The notes below the pieces were generated by a model that was not told the DNA's origin, made no database searches, and was given only the letters and a program-made list of their open reading frames with translations. A stretch of 42,691 bases of DNA from contig JAGCYU010000027.1 in NCBI GenBank assembly GCA_017960645.1, forward strand, positions 1-42,691. Direction: 5' to 3'. A program made the translations under genes and the position numbers. Positions 14,864 through 23,434 of this stretch are shown here, in pieces. This DNA is from Alphaproteobacteria bacterium (GTDB lineage: Bacteria; Pseudomonadota; Alphaproteobacteria; CAAHEQ01; UBA3637). How positions within the stretch are numbered: position 1 is the stretch's first letter; each line of letters opens with the position of its first letter.

Positions 14864-16627
14864 ATGTTGCAAAAGTTAAAAAACAAAATCAAAACAATGC
14901 ACATCATCAAAAACTATCGTAAAATCTATCCATACGTACGTCCGTACTTGTTTAGAGCACTTATTGCCATGCTGATTACTATCCCTATTGGAGCCATGGA
15001 TGCGGTTATCGCCTGGGTATTAAAACCCTATATGGACGTAGTTATGATAGATAAAAACATGAATTCAAGCATATTATTCCCCGCTTTAATTATCGTGTTC
15101 AGTTTAACTCAAAGCTTATTAAATTATGCAGCGACCTATTTAAATACATGGGTAGGAACGAAAATCACGATGGATATTAAAAGAACTTTGTTCCGAAAAT
15201 TAATGCGATCAGATCCATCCTTTTTTGATAGAACATCATCTGGAGACATCGTCTTTAAATTTAATCAAGCAGCCGATATAGCCTGTGGGGGCCTATTAAA
15301 TAACCTTAAGATGTTCACAACCAGAATTTTTTCATCTTTATCTTTAATTTGCGTTTTATTATGGAATTCTTGGCAACTATCCATTATTGCTTTAACCGTT
15401 TTATTTGGAGCGTTATTTCCCCTGACACAATTAAGAAGAAAATTAAAAGACATTATGAAAGGTACTGTATTTAGCGGTGCAAAAATTATCAGCCATTATA
15501 CCGAAGCTTTTTCTGGGAATCGTGTTGTTTCATCCTTCAATTTATATAATTATCAAAGTGACCGCTTTTCCGAAACATTACATCAAATGTTTAAACTCAT
15601 TATGAGGATGACAAAAAAAATGGGATTTTTAACACCTATGATGCATTTTATGGTTTCCCTTGGTATTGCTGGTGTGATTTGGTTAGGAAGTTATTTAATT
15701 TCTTCCGGACAATTAACGGCGGGCGGTTTTGTGTCTTTTATTACGGCACTCTTAATGTTATATCACCCAATTAAAACAATAGGAAATAATGTTAAAAGTA
15801 TCTATATGTCCTTTACAATGATGGATATGGTTTTTGGGATAATAGAAAAGATTCCAACTATTCGCAGCAAGCCCAATGCTATTTTGTTAGAAGACATAAA
15901 ACAAAATATTATATTTGAAAATGTCTGTTTCGAATATGAAGCTAAACGCCCGGTTCTGAACAATATTAATTTTACAGTTCAACGTGGGGAAGTTGTGGCT
16001 TTAGTCGGTAATTCTGGCGGAGGAAAAACAACAATTGCCAGCTTGCTTTCTCGTTTTTATGATGTGAAATCTGGCGCAATCAAAATTGATGGAATAGATA
16101 TTCGAGATTTAGAATTAGATTCATTACGTGATAAGATTGCCGTTGTGTTTCAAGATAATATTTTGTTCGCCGGAACAATCAGAGAGAACATTTTATTAGG
16201 AAAAAAAGATGCAACCGAGGCTGAAATTAAACAAGCTTTACATAATGCCTGTTTAGATGAGTTTATTTCGACATTACCTCAAGGTTTAGAAACTCAAATA
16301 GGAGAGCGTGGCATTAAATTATCTGGCGGACAACGTCAACGTGTTGCCATCGCCAGAGCTTTTATTAAAAATGCACCCATCGTTATTTTGGATGAAGCAA
16401 CTTCTTCTTTAGACAATAAATCGGAAGAGATTGTGCAACAAGCAATCTATAATTTAATGAAGGACAGGACTGTTTTTATTATTGCGCATCGTCTTTCTAC
16501 CGTTCGCAATGCAAACAAAATTATTGTTGTTAATCGTGGTGTTATTGCCGAAATTGGGACACATGATGAGCTGATTCAAAAAGAAGGCTCTATTTATGCA
16601 TCACTTTACAGAACCCAAATTGTATAA
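14864..16627 (+). CDS. MsbA-like ABC transporter (fused permease and ATPase)
   Basis: This 587-residue half-transporter has a six-helix ABC exporter domain (about 25-320) followed by an ATP-binding domain. Walker A GNSGGGKTT starts at residue 382, the signature LSGGQRQR at about 486, Walker B is IVILDEATSSLD near 504-515, and the switch His lies in FIIAHRLST. This layout fits MsbA-type lipid flippases, which work as homodimers, but peptide or drug exporters of the same architecture cannot be excluded. Neighbouring AsmA-like genes support a lipid role. The ribosome-binding site (GCAGGG) is weak; ATG at 14897 is an alternative start. Confidence 0.85.
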   Translation: MLQKLKNKIKTMHIIKNYRKIYPYVRPYLFRALIAMLITIPIGAMDAVIAWVLKPYMDVVMIDKNMNSSILFPALIIVFSLTQSLLNYAATYLNTWVGTKITMDIKRTLFRKLMRSDPSFFDRTSSGDIVFKFNQAADIACGGLLNNLKMFTTRIFSSLSLICVLLWNSWQLSIIALTVLFGALFPLTQLRRKLKDIMKGTVFSGAKIISHYTEAFSGNRVVSSFNLYNYQSDRFSETLHQMFKLIMRMTKKMGFLTPMMHFMVSLGIAGVIWLGSYLISSGQLTAGGFVSFITALLMLYHPIKTIGNNVKSIYMSFTMMDMVFGIIEKIPTIRSKPNAILLEDIKQNIIFENVCFEYEAKRPVLNNINFTVQRGEVVALVGNSGGGKTTIASLLSRFYDVKSGAIKIDGIDIRDLELDSLRDKIAVVFQDNILFAGTIRENILLGKKDATEAEIKQALHNACLDEFISTLPQGLETQIGERGIKLSGGQRQRVAIARAFIKNAPIVILDEATSSLDNKSEEIVQQAIYNLMKDRTVFIIAHRLSTVRNANKIIVVNRGVIAEIGTHDELIQKEGSIYASLYRTQIV

Positions 16628-16635
16628 CCGGCAGC

Positions 16636-17409
16636 TTATTTAAATAAGTTTTTAAAACCACTGGAAACACTATCAGAAACATCTTTAACACCTTGGGTTA
16701 AAGATTTTACCTGATCAACAACCATATCCTTGCTGGCTTTTGCAAAAGCAGTTATGGATTCTAACGTTAATCTATTCAAAACCGTTGCAATCACATTGGC
16801 CACGCTTTCTTTTTTCTTTTCGCCAAGATTTTTTAAATGAATAGTAGGCAAAGGAATACGTGCGGAAGCGGCAGCAATCCCAGGATTTAAACTGACATTT
16901 GACACAGTTAACTCCTTAATAATAACATTTTTTTCACCTTCCGCTTTTTGAGAAGTGGCTTTGGGGGGCGCTGTCTTTGCTGATGTTTTTTCATCTGTGC
17001 CAATAAAATCTTGAACGTTCTTTTTAATAACAGATAAATTGCTATCCATTTTCATATTTAATTCAGCATTAATGGTAACACCATCAACTTTGACTTGATG
17101 AATTAAAATATTATCAGTCAAAACAGACCTTGGATCAAATAAAACAGAAATTTCCTTAAGTTCAAAAACATTTTTATCCGAAAAACCTGCCGGATTTCCT
17201 ATTTTCAATCCCCCAAAAGAAACTTTACCAGAAAACAAGGAAATATCAACATCATCCAAAGATGCTGTTGTTTGTGTAATAGGTGGTACAATATTAGAAA
17301 CAGCCGTCTTAATCAAAAACCCTGCAGCAAAATAAACACCCACTAAAATTAAAATGAGTAATAAAATAAGATACATAATCCATTTAAATATTGTTTTAAA
17401 AAATTTCAT
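16636..17409 (-). CDS. Small AsmA-like membrane-anchored protein
   Basis: This 257-residue protein has one N-terminal membrane helix (about 10-32). A short AsmA-type beta region contains the common SLFSGKVSFGGLKIGNPAGF segment around residues 57-76, followed by a Lys/Ala/Thr-rich linker (about 140-160) and an amphipathic helical tail. Such single-domain AsmA relatives are widespread but uncharacterised, and probably sit in the periplasm facing the envelope. The start follows AAAGGAG. The gene converges on the ABC exporter with only eight bases between stop codons and no clear terminator there. Confidence 0.7.
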   Translation of the reverse strand: MKFFKTIFKWIMYLILLLILILVGVYFAAGFLIKTAVSNIVPPITQTTASLDDVDISLFSGKVSFGGLKIGNPAGFSDKNVFELKEISVLFDPRSVLTDNILIHQVKVDGVTINAELNMKMDSNLSVIKKNVQDFIGTDEKTSAKTAPPKATSQKAEGEKNVIIKELTVSNVSLNPGIAAASARIPLPTIHLKNLGEKKKESVANVIATVLNRLTLESITAFAKASKDMVVDQVKSLTQGVKDVSDSVSSGFKNLFK

Positions 17410-17445
17410 GTTTTCTCCTTTATTGCATGTATTGATGTCATCACA

Positions 17446-18336
17446 TTAACACTTTTTTTTCATCCCGTCAATACAAACCATCCCCTTATCTGCATCTATT
17501 TTTGCCCAAGTTCCAAATGGCAAGACAACTTTTTCAGGACCATGAGAATACCTAACACCCGCAACCACAGGGATTTTCAATCGTCCGAAATGTTCTTTCA
17601 AAACTAAACGCACTGCCTTCGCTGTTTTATCATTATAAGAAAAACATTGATAAAAATCACCCAGAATGACACCATTGATAGCATTAAAAACACCTGCATT
17701 TTTTAAATGAGTCAACATCCTATCTATCTTATACGGCTCCTCTTGAACATCTTCCAACAATAAAATTTTATTTTTTAATCTTGGCAAATAGGGTGTTCCC
17801 AAAAGGCCAACAAAAACGGATAAACATCCGCCTATGATAACACCTTGTGTTTTTCCAGCAGTCACACTTGTTAAATTTTTCAAAACAACACTTTCCCCGT
17901 TTAACACTGCGCGCAAATTTTCTTTGAAAGCCAAAGGCATTCGTTTTGTCCAAAACCCCGCTAAAAAACCTGTTACAGAAGGAATTTTGGATTTATACAA
18001 CAATGCATTTTGCAAGACTGTTGTATCACTAAAACCAACAAAAATTTTAGGATGTTTCTGTATAAACTTCCAATCCAATTTATCCAATAACCTTGCACAA
18101 CCATAACCGCCACGCAAGGCCATAATCACTTCGACATCTGTGTTGGCAAACGCCTGCATAATATCTTGCGCCCGATTTTCATCTGAAGACGCAAGGAAAC
18201 CCGCACACTCATGTATATGCTTTCCCCACACAACATCGTATCCTAAAGAATATGCGGCATGAACGATACGGTCTTCATCCCCGGGGTTTAAAGGGAAATA
18301 AGACGCAGGGGCAATAATGGCTATTTTAGGAGTCAT
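17446..18336 (-). CDS. ldcA: LD-carboxypeptidase (peptidase family S66)
   Basis: LD-carboxypeptidase A removes the terminal D-alanine from the muropeptide tetrapeptide in the cytosol, a step of cell-wall recycling. The 296 residues match the family. Visible S66 features are ALRGGYGCARLLD at 73-85, the nucleophile motif GFSDTT with S103, the acidic ILLLEDVQEEPYKIDRML segment (E195-E200 region), and the catalytic His in RYSHGP (H265). The start overlaps the stop of the upstream Mur ligase gene by four bases (ATGA), so the two proteins are made together. A microcin-immunity (MccF) role is the main alternative in S66, but the partner gene favours recycling. Confidence 0.9.
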   Translation of the reverse strand: MTPKIAIIAPASYFPLNPGDEDRIVHAAYSLGYDVVWGKHIHECAGFLASSDENRAQDIMQAFANTDVEVIMALRGGYGCARLLDKLDWKFIQKHPKIFVGFSDTTVLQNALLYKSKIPSVTGFLAGFWTKRMPLAFKENLRAVLNGESVVLKNLTSVTAGKTQGVIIGGCLSVFVGLLGTPYLPRLKNKILLLEDVQEEPYKIDRMLTHLKNAGVFNAINGVILGDFYQCFSYNDKTAKAVRLVLKEHFGRLKIPVVAGVRYSHGPEKVVLPFGTWAKIDADKGMVCIDGMKKKC

Positions 18337-19718
18337 AGTTCATCCTCGCGTTGTAAGACTTTGACAATATCTTGTGCCAAAGAAGTTAATGTTTCATCAC
18401 GAGCGCCCATGACAATAGCTACATCCCCAGGACAAACACGTTTACGCAAATACAGTAAAATTTCATCTCTCTTATGAAAAGTAAAAGCGCGTTTTCCTTT
18501 TGTTTGCAACGGGCCTACAACATCTTGACTGGAAATATCTTTTATAACAGTTCCCCCAGCATAGAACACAGGCAACATCAACCACTCTGTTCTTTCTGAT
18601 AAAACATTTCCTAAAGTTTGAATTAAATCTTTTTTAGTCAAGCGCAACGCTTCAAAACTATGCGGTTGATAGACAATGAAAAGACGCTTGGCCAAAGGTA
18701 ATAACGCATCAATTGCGGCTTTAATCTTTGCTGGATTATGTGCATAGTCATCGAATACATAGGCGCCATGTCCTGTCCCTATGTAATTCATCCGGCGTTT
18801 AACTCCCTTAAAACTCTCTAGCACTTTAAAACTTTCAGCAATTGCAATTCTAAGATGAATACATACACCAACCGCAGCCAATGCATTTGCAATATTGTAT
18901 TTTCCAATCACAGGCAGTCGGATATTTTGGGATCCATTTAATACAAAAGTACAACCTTGTAAACTTTCTTGAATATTAGAAGCAGACAGGGTTGCCTCTG
19001 GATTCCCCTGTATTGAAAAAGTAATATTATTCGGACGTTGTACATTTAAAGCCAATGATTCAGGATCATCTAAATTCATCACGGTACCATGTTTAGTTTT
19101 GTCCAAAAAATCCCGAAATAGCCTCCGTATTTCATCCAATGATTTATGATCCAATGAAACATTCGTTAATACAGAAATATCCGGCAAATATTCAGCGATA
19201 GAGCCGTCTGATTCATCTGCTTCAATCAAACATGCGTCCTCACCTGTATAAATAAAATTAGAACATGGTTTATGATTATAACTATTACAACTGACTCCGC
19301 CATTCAACATAGCAACAGAATGCCCTGTCTCATATAAAATATGGCCGATCATTGCTGTTGTAGTTGTTTTACCACTTGTTCCTGCAACAGCCATCCCAAA
19401 ATGCGTATTAAACACTTCCGCCAAAATATTTGCTCGTGTTTTTATGGTCAACCCCAATTCCTGTGCTTTTGTAACATCTGGAATAGAATCTTCCACTGCA
19501 GAAGAAACTACAAAGGTATCAATTCTGGAAGATATACTCAATCCATTTTGTGGAACAATCAATATTCCTGCCTGGGTCAAGTGTTGTCGCATGTCATCAT
19601 TGCGCCCCATATCAAAAGACCGGTCAGAACCCAAAACGGTATGACCAAATTGTTTCAGGTAAAGCGCCAACGCACTCATACCCGTCCCACCAATGCCACA
19701 GAAAAAAAATGTTGCCAT
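18333..19718 (-). CDS. MurC/Mpl-type Mur ligase
   Basis: This 461-residue ATP-dependent amide ligase of the Mur family begins FFCGIGGTGMSALA, the nucleotide-sugar-binding loop of MurC and Mpl. The ATP loop GTSGKTTTT is at 113-121. The central IEADESDGS fits both MurC and Mpl, as does the later GKYNIANALAA and FDDYAHNP region. MurC adds L-Ala to UDP-MurNAc; Mpl ligates recycled tripeptide to it. The downstream gene is an LD-carboxypeptidase that produces the tripeptide, and no dcw genes are nearby, so Mpl-like recycling is plausible. FKGVKRRM and YQPHSFE recall MurC. I leave the symbol blank because the two cannot be separated by eye. Confidence 0.83.
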   Translation of the reverse strand: MATFFFCGIGGTGMSALALYLKQFGHTVLGSDRSFDMGRNDDMRQHLTQAGILIVPQNGLSISSRIDTFVVSSAVEDSIPDVTKAQELGLTIKTRANILAEVFNTHFGMAVAGTSGKTTTTAMIGHILYETGHSVAMLNGGVSCNSYNHKPCSNFIYTGEDACLIEADESDGSIAEYLPDISVLTNVSLDHKSLDEIRRLFRDFLDKTKHGTVMNLDDPESLALNVQRPNNITFSIQGNPEATLSASNIQESLQGCTFVLNGSQNIRLPVIGKYNIANALAAVGVCIHLRIAIAESFKVLESFKGVKRRMNYIGTGHGAYVFDDYAHNPAKIKAAIDALLPLAKRLFIVYQPHSFEALRLTKKDLIQTLGNVLSERTEWLMLPVFYAGGTVIKDISSQDVVGPLQTKGKRAFTFHKRDEILLYLRKRVCPGDVAIVMGARDETLTSLAQDIVKVLQREDEL

Positions 19719-19802
19719 TTTAAAAATCTTTCTATATACTGAGAATGTGATATGTTATCTGATTACTAATCTGATTTTACTTTATTTTCAGGGAGAAGTC
19801 AA

Positions 19803-20516
19803 ATGCATTGCTTTAAATTATTTATATATGGGTTGTTGTGTTATGCTATTTTAGGTATTACACACACTCCTTATGCACAAGAGTTAGATTCAGATGCAAT
19901 TATGGATGAAGAAATCACAGAGGAAGAAAAAACGATTGACCCTAGATTAGCCGCTATACGTGCTTATCAAACAAGTCAACAGACTGACTCAAAAAGCATA
20001 TTAAATGAACAAGAAAAGCCTGTACAAAATGACTTGTTGATTGAAGAAAATCTACAATCAATAGCGTCCGAAGAAGAATCAAATTTAGAATCTTCCAATC
20101 TTGATATTCAAGCTGCCTTTACATCGTCACAATCTCCAGAGCAAAATATTGAAGAAAGGGAAAATGAAGAGGATACAGACCAAGGACAATTACTTATGTT
20201 TTTAGACAAGATTAACAGTACTATTACTCAAAATCCTATCAGTTCGTTTTGTTTTGCCACCGTTAAATTACAGAATCAGTTGAAACGACCCCTGAATTCA
20301 TTTCAAGCAGAGTTAACGTTTAATGGAATTCCTGTAGAGTTTTCAGTAAAAAAAGTGGCGCCAGGCTCCACGGCATCTCAAGAACTTACTTTAGCGGGAC
20401 CGGCATGTATGTTCCTAACACGCACCCCACATATTTCCATCAAGCGTTGCATGATCGGAGGGATGAGTGATAAACAATGTCAAGATCACTTCATGTTCCA
20501 AGCTTATGTACAATAG
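19803..20516 (+). CDS. Secreted acidic protein of unknown function
   Basis: This 237-residue protein has a signal peptide (about 1-25, ending in YAQ). A low-complexity Glu/Asp/Ser/Gln-rich region follows (about 26-130), with stretches such as DEEITEEEKTID. The C-terminal domain (about 135-237) has four cysteines (in FCFA, ACMF, RCMI and QCQD), which could form two disulfides in the periplasm. No family was recognised. It lies four bases before the lytic transglycosylase gene, so a partner or modulator role at the cell wall is possible but unproven. The start follows AGGGAGAAG. Confidence 0.7.
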   Translation: MHCFKLFIYGLLCYAILGITHTPYAQELDSDAIMDEEITEEEKTIDPRLAAIRAYQTSQQTDSKSILNEQEKPVQNDLLIEENLQSIASEEESNLESSNLDIQAAFTSSQSPEQNIEERENEEDTDQGQLLMFLDKINSTITQNPISSFCFATVKLQNQLKRPLNSFQAELTFNGIPVEFSVKKVAPGSTASQELTLAGPACMFLTRTPHISIKRCMIGGMSDKQCQDHFMFQAYVQ

Positions 20517-20520
20517 CGCC

Positions 20521-22194
20521 ATGCGTAAGTTTCTTTTTTCCTTGATTGTTTGTAGTTGGACTTGTTTTGCACAGGCATCTTATATATTGTCTAGCGCCGA
20601 TATTTCCACTTACAATAAAATTTTGCACGAGCAATCTCAAGGCAACCATACAAAAGCAAAACAATTGCAACAAAAATTACATGATGCTAGCTTATTAGGT
20701 TATATTTTATTTCAACGTTATTTTTCAAAAAATTACCCAACAAAAAAACAAGAAATTTCAAGTTGGATGCAAAAATATTCCGACTTGCCTATCGCAACAG
20801 ATATGTACGCGCTTGGCGTTCAAAAAAAAGTTAAAAATTTAAAACAACCCACCAGTTTATTTGGGAAAAAGACCAATGCATGCACACATCCGATGAGAAC
20901 AGAACCCATTGATTTGATTTCTAATTTAACCTTTCCATATTTATCAGGCCCATCAAAAAAAAATGCCTTAAAAACGATGAAGCACATTGTTCAACATTTA
21001 AAAAATGGACATACATTAAGCGCTAAAAAATTACTCTATCAAAAAAATACCATCCGATTATTTTCCCAAGTTGATATTGACAAAACACGAACAGCACTTG
21101 CTTTTAATTACTTCCTGGACGGGGAAAACAAATTGGCTTTAGAAAATGCAGAAAAAGCCTTAATTAAATCCAAATCTGATGTTCCTTTAGCTTTGTGGGT
21201 TAAAGGCCTTATTTTATGGCGTGAACACAAGTTTTCAGAGGCCGCACAAGCTTTTTCAGAATTAGCCTCGTTAACTTCACATGCTGCCATAAAAGCCCGA
21301 TCCAGTTTTTGGGCTGCGCGCGCTTACCTTAGAAGTGAACAGTTTGATTTAGTTATTCCTGCTCTCCGATTAGCGGCAGAACAACCCCGCAATTTTTATG
21401 GATTTTTAGCCATGCGCGCTTTGGGTCTAAACATCAACCATGCTTGGGCCAGTCCGAGCCGCCCAGAAGATGAAATGACAACAGAATTTTCACACCCTGC
21501 TTTGAATAGGTTTTATGCGCTTAAACAGCTGGGACAAACAGAATGGGCAGAACAAGAGTTATCCAAACTTTATTTAGAATCAGACGATGACGCCAAAAAG
21601 ATTTTAACCCTTATATCGGAAGAAAATGGTTTTTCCGATGCTTTACAAGGCTTAACAGGCACTTTAGAAGGAGAAAATACACGTTATCCGATGCCTAATT
21701 GGTGTCCGATGAATGATTGGCAACTGGATAAAGCGCTTGTGTTTGCCTTTGTACGCCAAGAATCATGCTTCAACCATCGGGCAGAAAGCAAAGTGGGCGC
21801 ATTGGGATTGATGCAAATCATGCCCGATACAGGCAAAGCTTTGGCAGAAACTCTTTCATGTCCCTTTACAAAACAACGATTAAAAGAACCTGCCTATAAT
21901 TTAGCGTTGGGGCAAACGTACTTAAAACAACTTTTGGAATCACAAAACATTCAAAACAATCTTTTGTTGGCTAGTGTTGCTTATAATGCCGGCCCAGGCA
22001 ATTTAATGAAATGGGAAAAGAAAATGTCTTATGACAACGACCCATTACTCTTTTTGGAAAGCATCCCATCCAAAGAAACACGCAGTTTCACTGAACGTGT
22101 TTTAATGAACTATTGGGTGTACCGCGGATTAACGAACCAATCCCTTGCCTCCCTTGATCAAATCGTTCATGGACAATGGCCGCTGTATCAATAA
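20521..22194 (+). CDS. Soluble lytic murein transglycosylase (Slt-like)
   Basis: Lytic transglycosylases cleave glycan strands to 1,6-anhydro-muropeptides. The 557-residue protein has a signal peptide (about 1-19, ending AQA) and a long helical superhelix resembling Slt70 (about 40-390). A C-terminal SLT domain carries catalytic E414 in FVRQESCF, followed by GALGLMQIMPDTG and SVAYNAGPGN. The start at 20521 gives the signal peptide. An earlier ATG at 20467 lies inside the previous gene and would put residues before it. No clear ribosome-binding site precedes it, so coupling to the upstream secreted protein is likely. Its products would feed the recycling pair encoded just upstream on the other strand. 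Confidence 0.92.
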   Translation: MRKFLFSLIVCSWTCFAQASYILSSADISTYNKILHEQSQGNHTKAKQLQQKLHDASLLGYILFQRYFSKNYPTKKQEISSWMQKYSDLPIATDMYALGVQKKVKNLKQPTSLFGKKTNACTHPMRTEPIDLISNLTFPYLSGPSKKNALKTMKHIVQHLKNGHTLSAKKLLYQKNTIRLFSQVDIDKTRTALAFNYFLDGENKLALENAEKALIKSKSDVPLALWVKGLILWREHKFSEAAQAFSELASLTSHAAIKARSSFWAARAYLRSEQFDLVIPALRLAAEQPRNFYGFLAMRALGLNINHAWASPSRPEDEMTTEFSHPALNRFYALKQLGQTEWAEQELSKLYLESDDDAKKILTLISEENGFSDALQGLTGTLEGENTRYPMPNWCPMNDWQLDKALVFAFVRQESCFNHRAESKVGALGLMQIMPDTGKALAETLSCPFTKQRLKEPAYNLALGQTYLKQLLESQNIQNNLLLASVAYNAGPGNLMKWEKKMSYDNDPLLFLESIPSKETRSFTERVLMNYWVYRGLTNQSLASLDQIVHGQWPLYQ

Positions 22195-22982
22195 GTCCTG
22201 GTTAATCTGTATCTACTAGCTAAACTATCCTCATAATGTGTATGCCTACAGGATTTATGGAACAAATGTCCATAACTAATCGAAGGATGCTTATAATGTG
22301 GATCAAACCAACGTCCAAAAGAAATCTTAGACTTTGAACCTGAAGAACTAGACTGTTTTAATCTATACCCTTTTCTAATTTCATATGCTTTTCTTTGTGC
22401 GGCAATTTTTAACAAGCATGAAACAAATGGTTCTTTATCCGTAGGCCCACGCAAAGCTTCAACACCAGCTAAAATACCTCTGGCCAAAAAAGATTTTCTA
22501 TCTTCATCAGTTTCTTGAGCGTATTGAGCATATACGGTCATTAAAACGCCCATTAAATCAATAGGAGTTCTAAGCTCACCCTTAGCAACCGTTTTCATTA
22601 ATTTTTCCGCTTTATTGAAAAAATCTAATTCTGCAGATCTACGACCATCTGTTGAAACCTTCAATACCTCTGGATACATAGCCCGCATTTTTTGCATTTG
22701 AATTCGTAATGCTTGACGAGTCTCTACATTTGAAAGAGGCGTTGCATGAAATGTTTTAACATAATACATAAATGTATTTAGAATACCAATGTGCTCTATC
22801 TGCTTGGTTAATTGTTCTATTTTTTCTGCGCCCAAATTTGCCGCTGCATCCCCTATACATAAAACTTGCATTTCTGGCAAAGGGGTATACCGTCCCAATC
22901 TAATATCTGGAATCATCCCGACAACGACTCCATAGTCATCTTTAACTTCCCGTACTATATCACTTGATTCTATATCTAACAT
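22188..22982 (-). CDS. Hypothetical cytosolic protein with consensus promoter
   Basis: This 264-residue protein is not recognised. It has no signal peptide or membrane helix. The middle (about 60-200) looks helical. The tail is Ser/Lys-rich (KQSSSSGSKSKISFG) and then His/Tyr/Arg-rich. The start at 22982 follows TTAGGAG; an earlier in-frame ATG at 22997 is less likely. It overlaps the convergent transglycosylase gene by seven bases at the 3' end. It has its own near-perfect sigma-70 promoter at 23010-23038, unusual strength for an orphan gene. Confidence 0.7.
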   Translation of the reverse strand: MLDIESSDIVREVKDDYGVVVGMIPDIRLGRYTPLPEMQVLCIGDAAANLGAEKIEQLTKQIEHIGILNTFMYYVKTFHATPLSNVETRQALRIQMQKMRAMYPEVLKVSTDGRRSAELDFFNKAEKLMKTVAKGELRTPIDLMGVLMTVYAQYAQETDEDRKSFLARGILAGVEALRGPTDKEPFVSCLLKIAAQRKAYEIRKGYRLKQSSSSGSKSKISFGRWFDPHYKHPSISYGHLFHKSCRHTHYEDSLASRYRLTRTY

Positions 22983-23009
22983 GATTGCTCCTAACAAAAA
23001 AGGTGCCCT

Positions 23010-23038
23010 ATTATAAACAAAAATAGATTTTTTGTCAA
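23010..23038 (-). promoter_or_regulatory. Consensus sigma-70 promoter
   Basis: On the minus strand TTGACA (23033-23038), 17 bases, TATAAT (23010-23015): both hexamers perfect. It serves the hypothetical gene starting at 22982. Confidence 0.85.
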
Positions 23039-23084
23039 GAGTTTTTATATTTCTGTCGCAAGCAACAACCTTCGGGATTTTCCC

Positions 23085-23294
23085 TTAGGCGCAGCGTTCT
23101 GCTTGCATCATTGCCAACATTTCGTTAAACACGAGCTTTTGATTTTCTTGTTCGGCGCCTTCGCTTTCATTCTGTTGGCTTTCTTCCTTTGGATGCGCAG
23201 CACGATAAGCTTCACGGCGTGCTTCTAAGCACTTCCGTAATTGTTGCATATACTGTTCAGATTGTTGTTTTACTGGGTCGTTTTCTTCAGACAT
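23085..23294 (-). CDS. Small acidic coiled-coil protein of unknown function
   Basis: This 69-residue, Glu/Gln-rich, probably helical protein starts MSEENDPVKQQ, has an Arg/Glu-rich middle (CLEARREAYRAAH) and ends in ERCA. No family was recognised. The start at 23294 follows AAAGGAGTTCAA; an upstream ATG at 23309 would overlap that site. A perfect consensus promoter lies just upstream, back to back with the gap promoter, so the gene should be highly expressed for its size. Confidence 0.65.
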   Translation of the reverse strand: MSEENDPVKQQSEQYMQQLRKCLEARREAYRAAHPKEESQQNESEGAEQENQKLVFNEMLAMMQAERCA

Positions 23295-23320
23295 TTGAAC
23301 TCCTTTCATTCAACAACTAT

Positions 23321-23349
23321 ATTATATCACGCAAACCAAAATTTGTCAA
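23321..23349 (-). promoter_or_regulatory. Consensus sigma-70 promoter, divergent from gap
   Basis: On the minus strand TTGACA (23344-23349), 17 bases, TATAAT (23321-23326). Its -35 lies seven bases from the -35 of the gap promoter on the opposite strand. Confidence 0.87.
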
Positions 23350-23356
23350 AAATCAC

Positions 23357-23386
23357 TTGCTTTTTGGGAAAAAATGTGCTTAACTT
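23357..23386 (+). promoter_or_regulatory. Promoter of gap
   Basis: TTGCTT (23357-23362), 18 bases, TAACTT (23381-23386). The implied transcript begins after 23387, so the upstream in-frame ATG there is excluded. Confidence 0.55.
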
Positions 23387-23434
23387 ATGCCTACGAGAAA
23401 TCGTAAAAGCAAAAACTATAGAAAGGAAAAGAAA

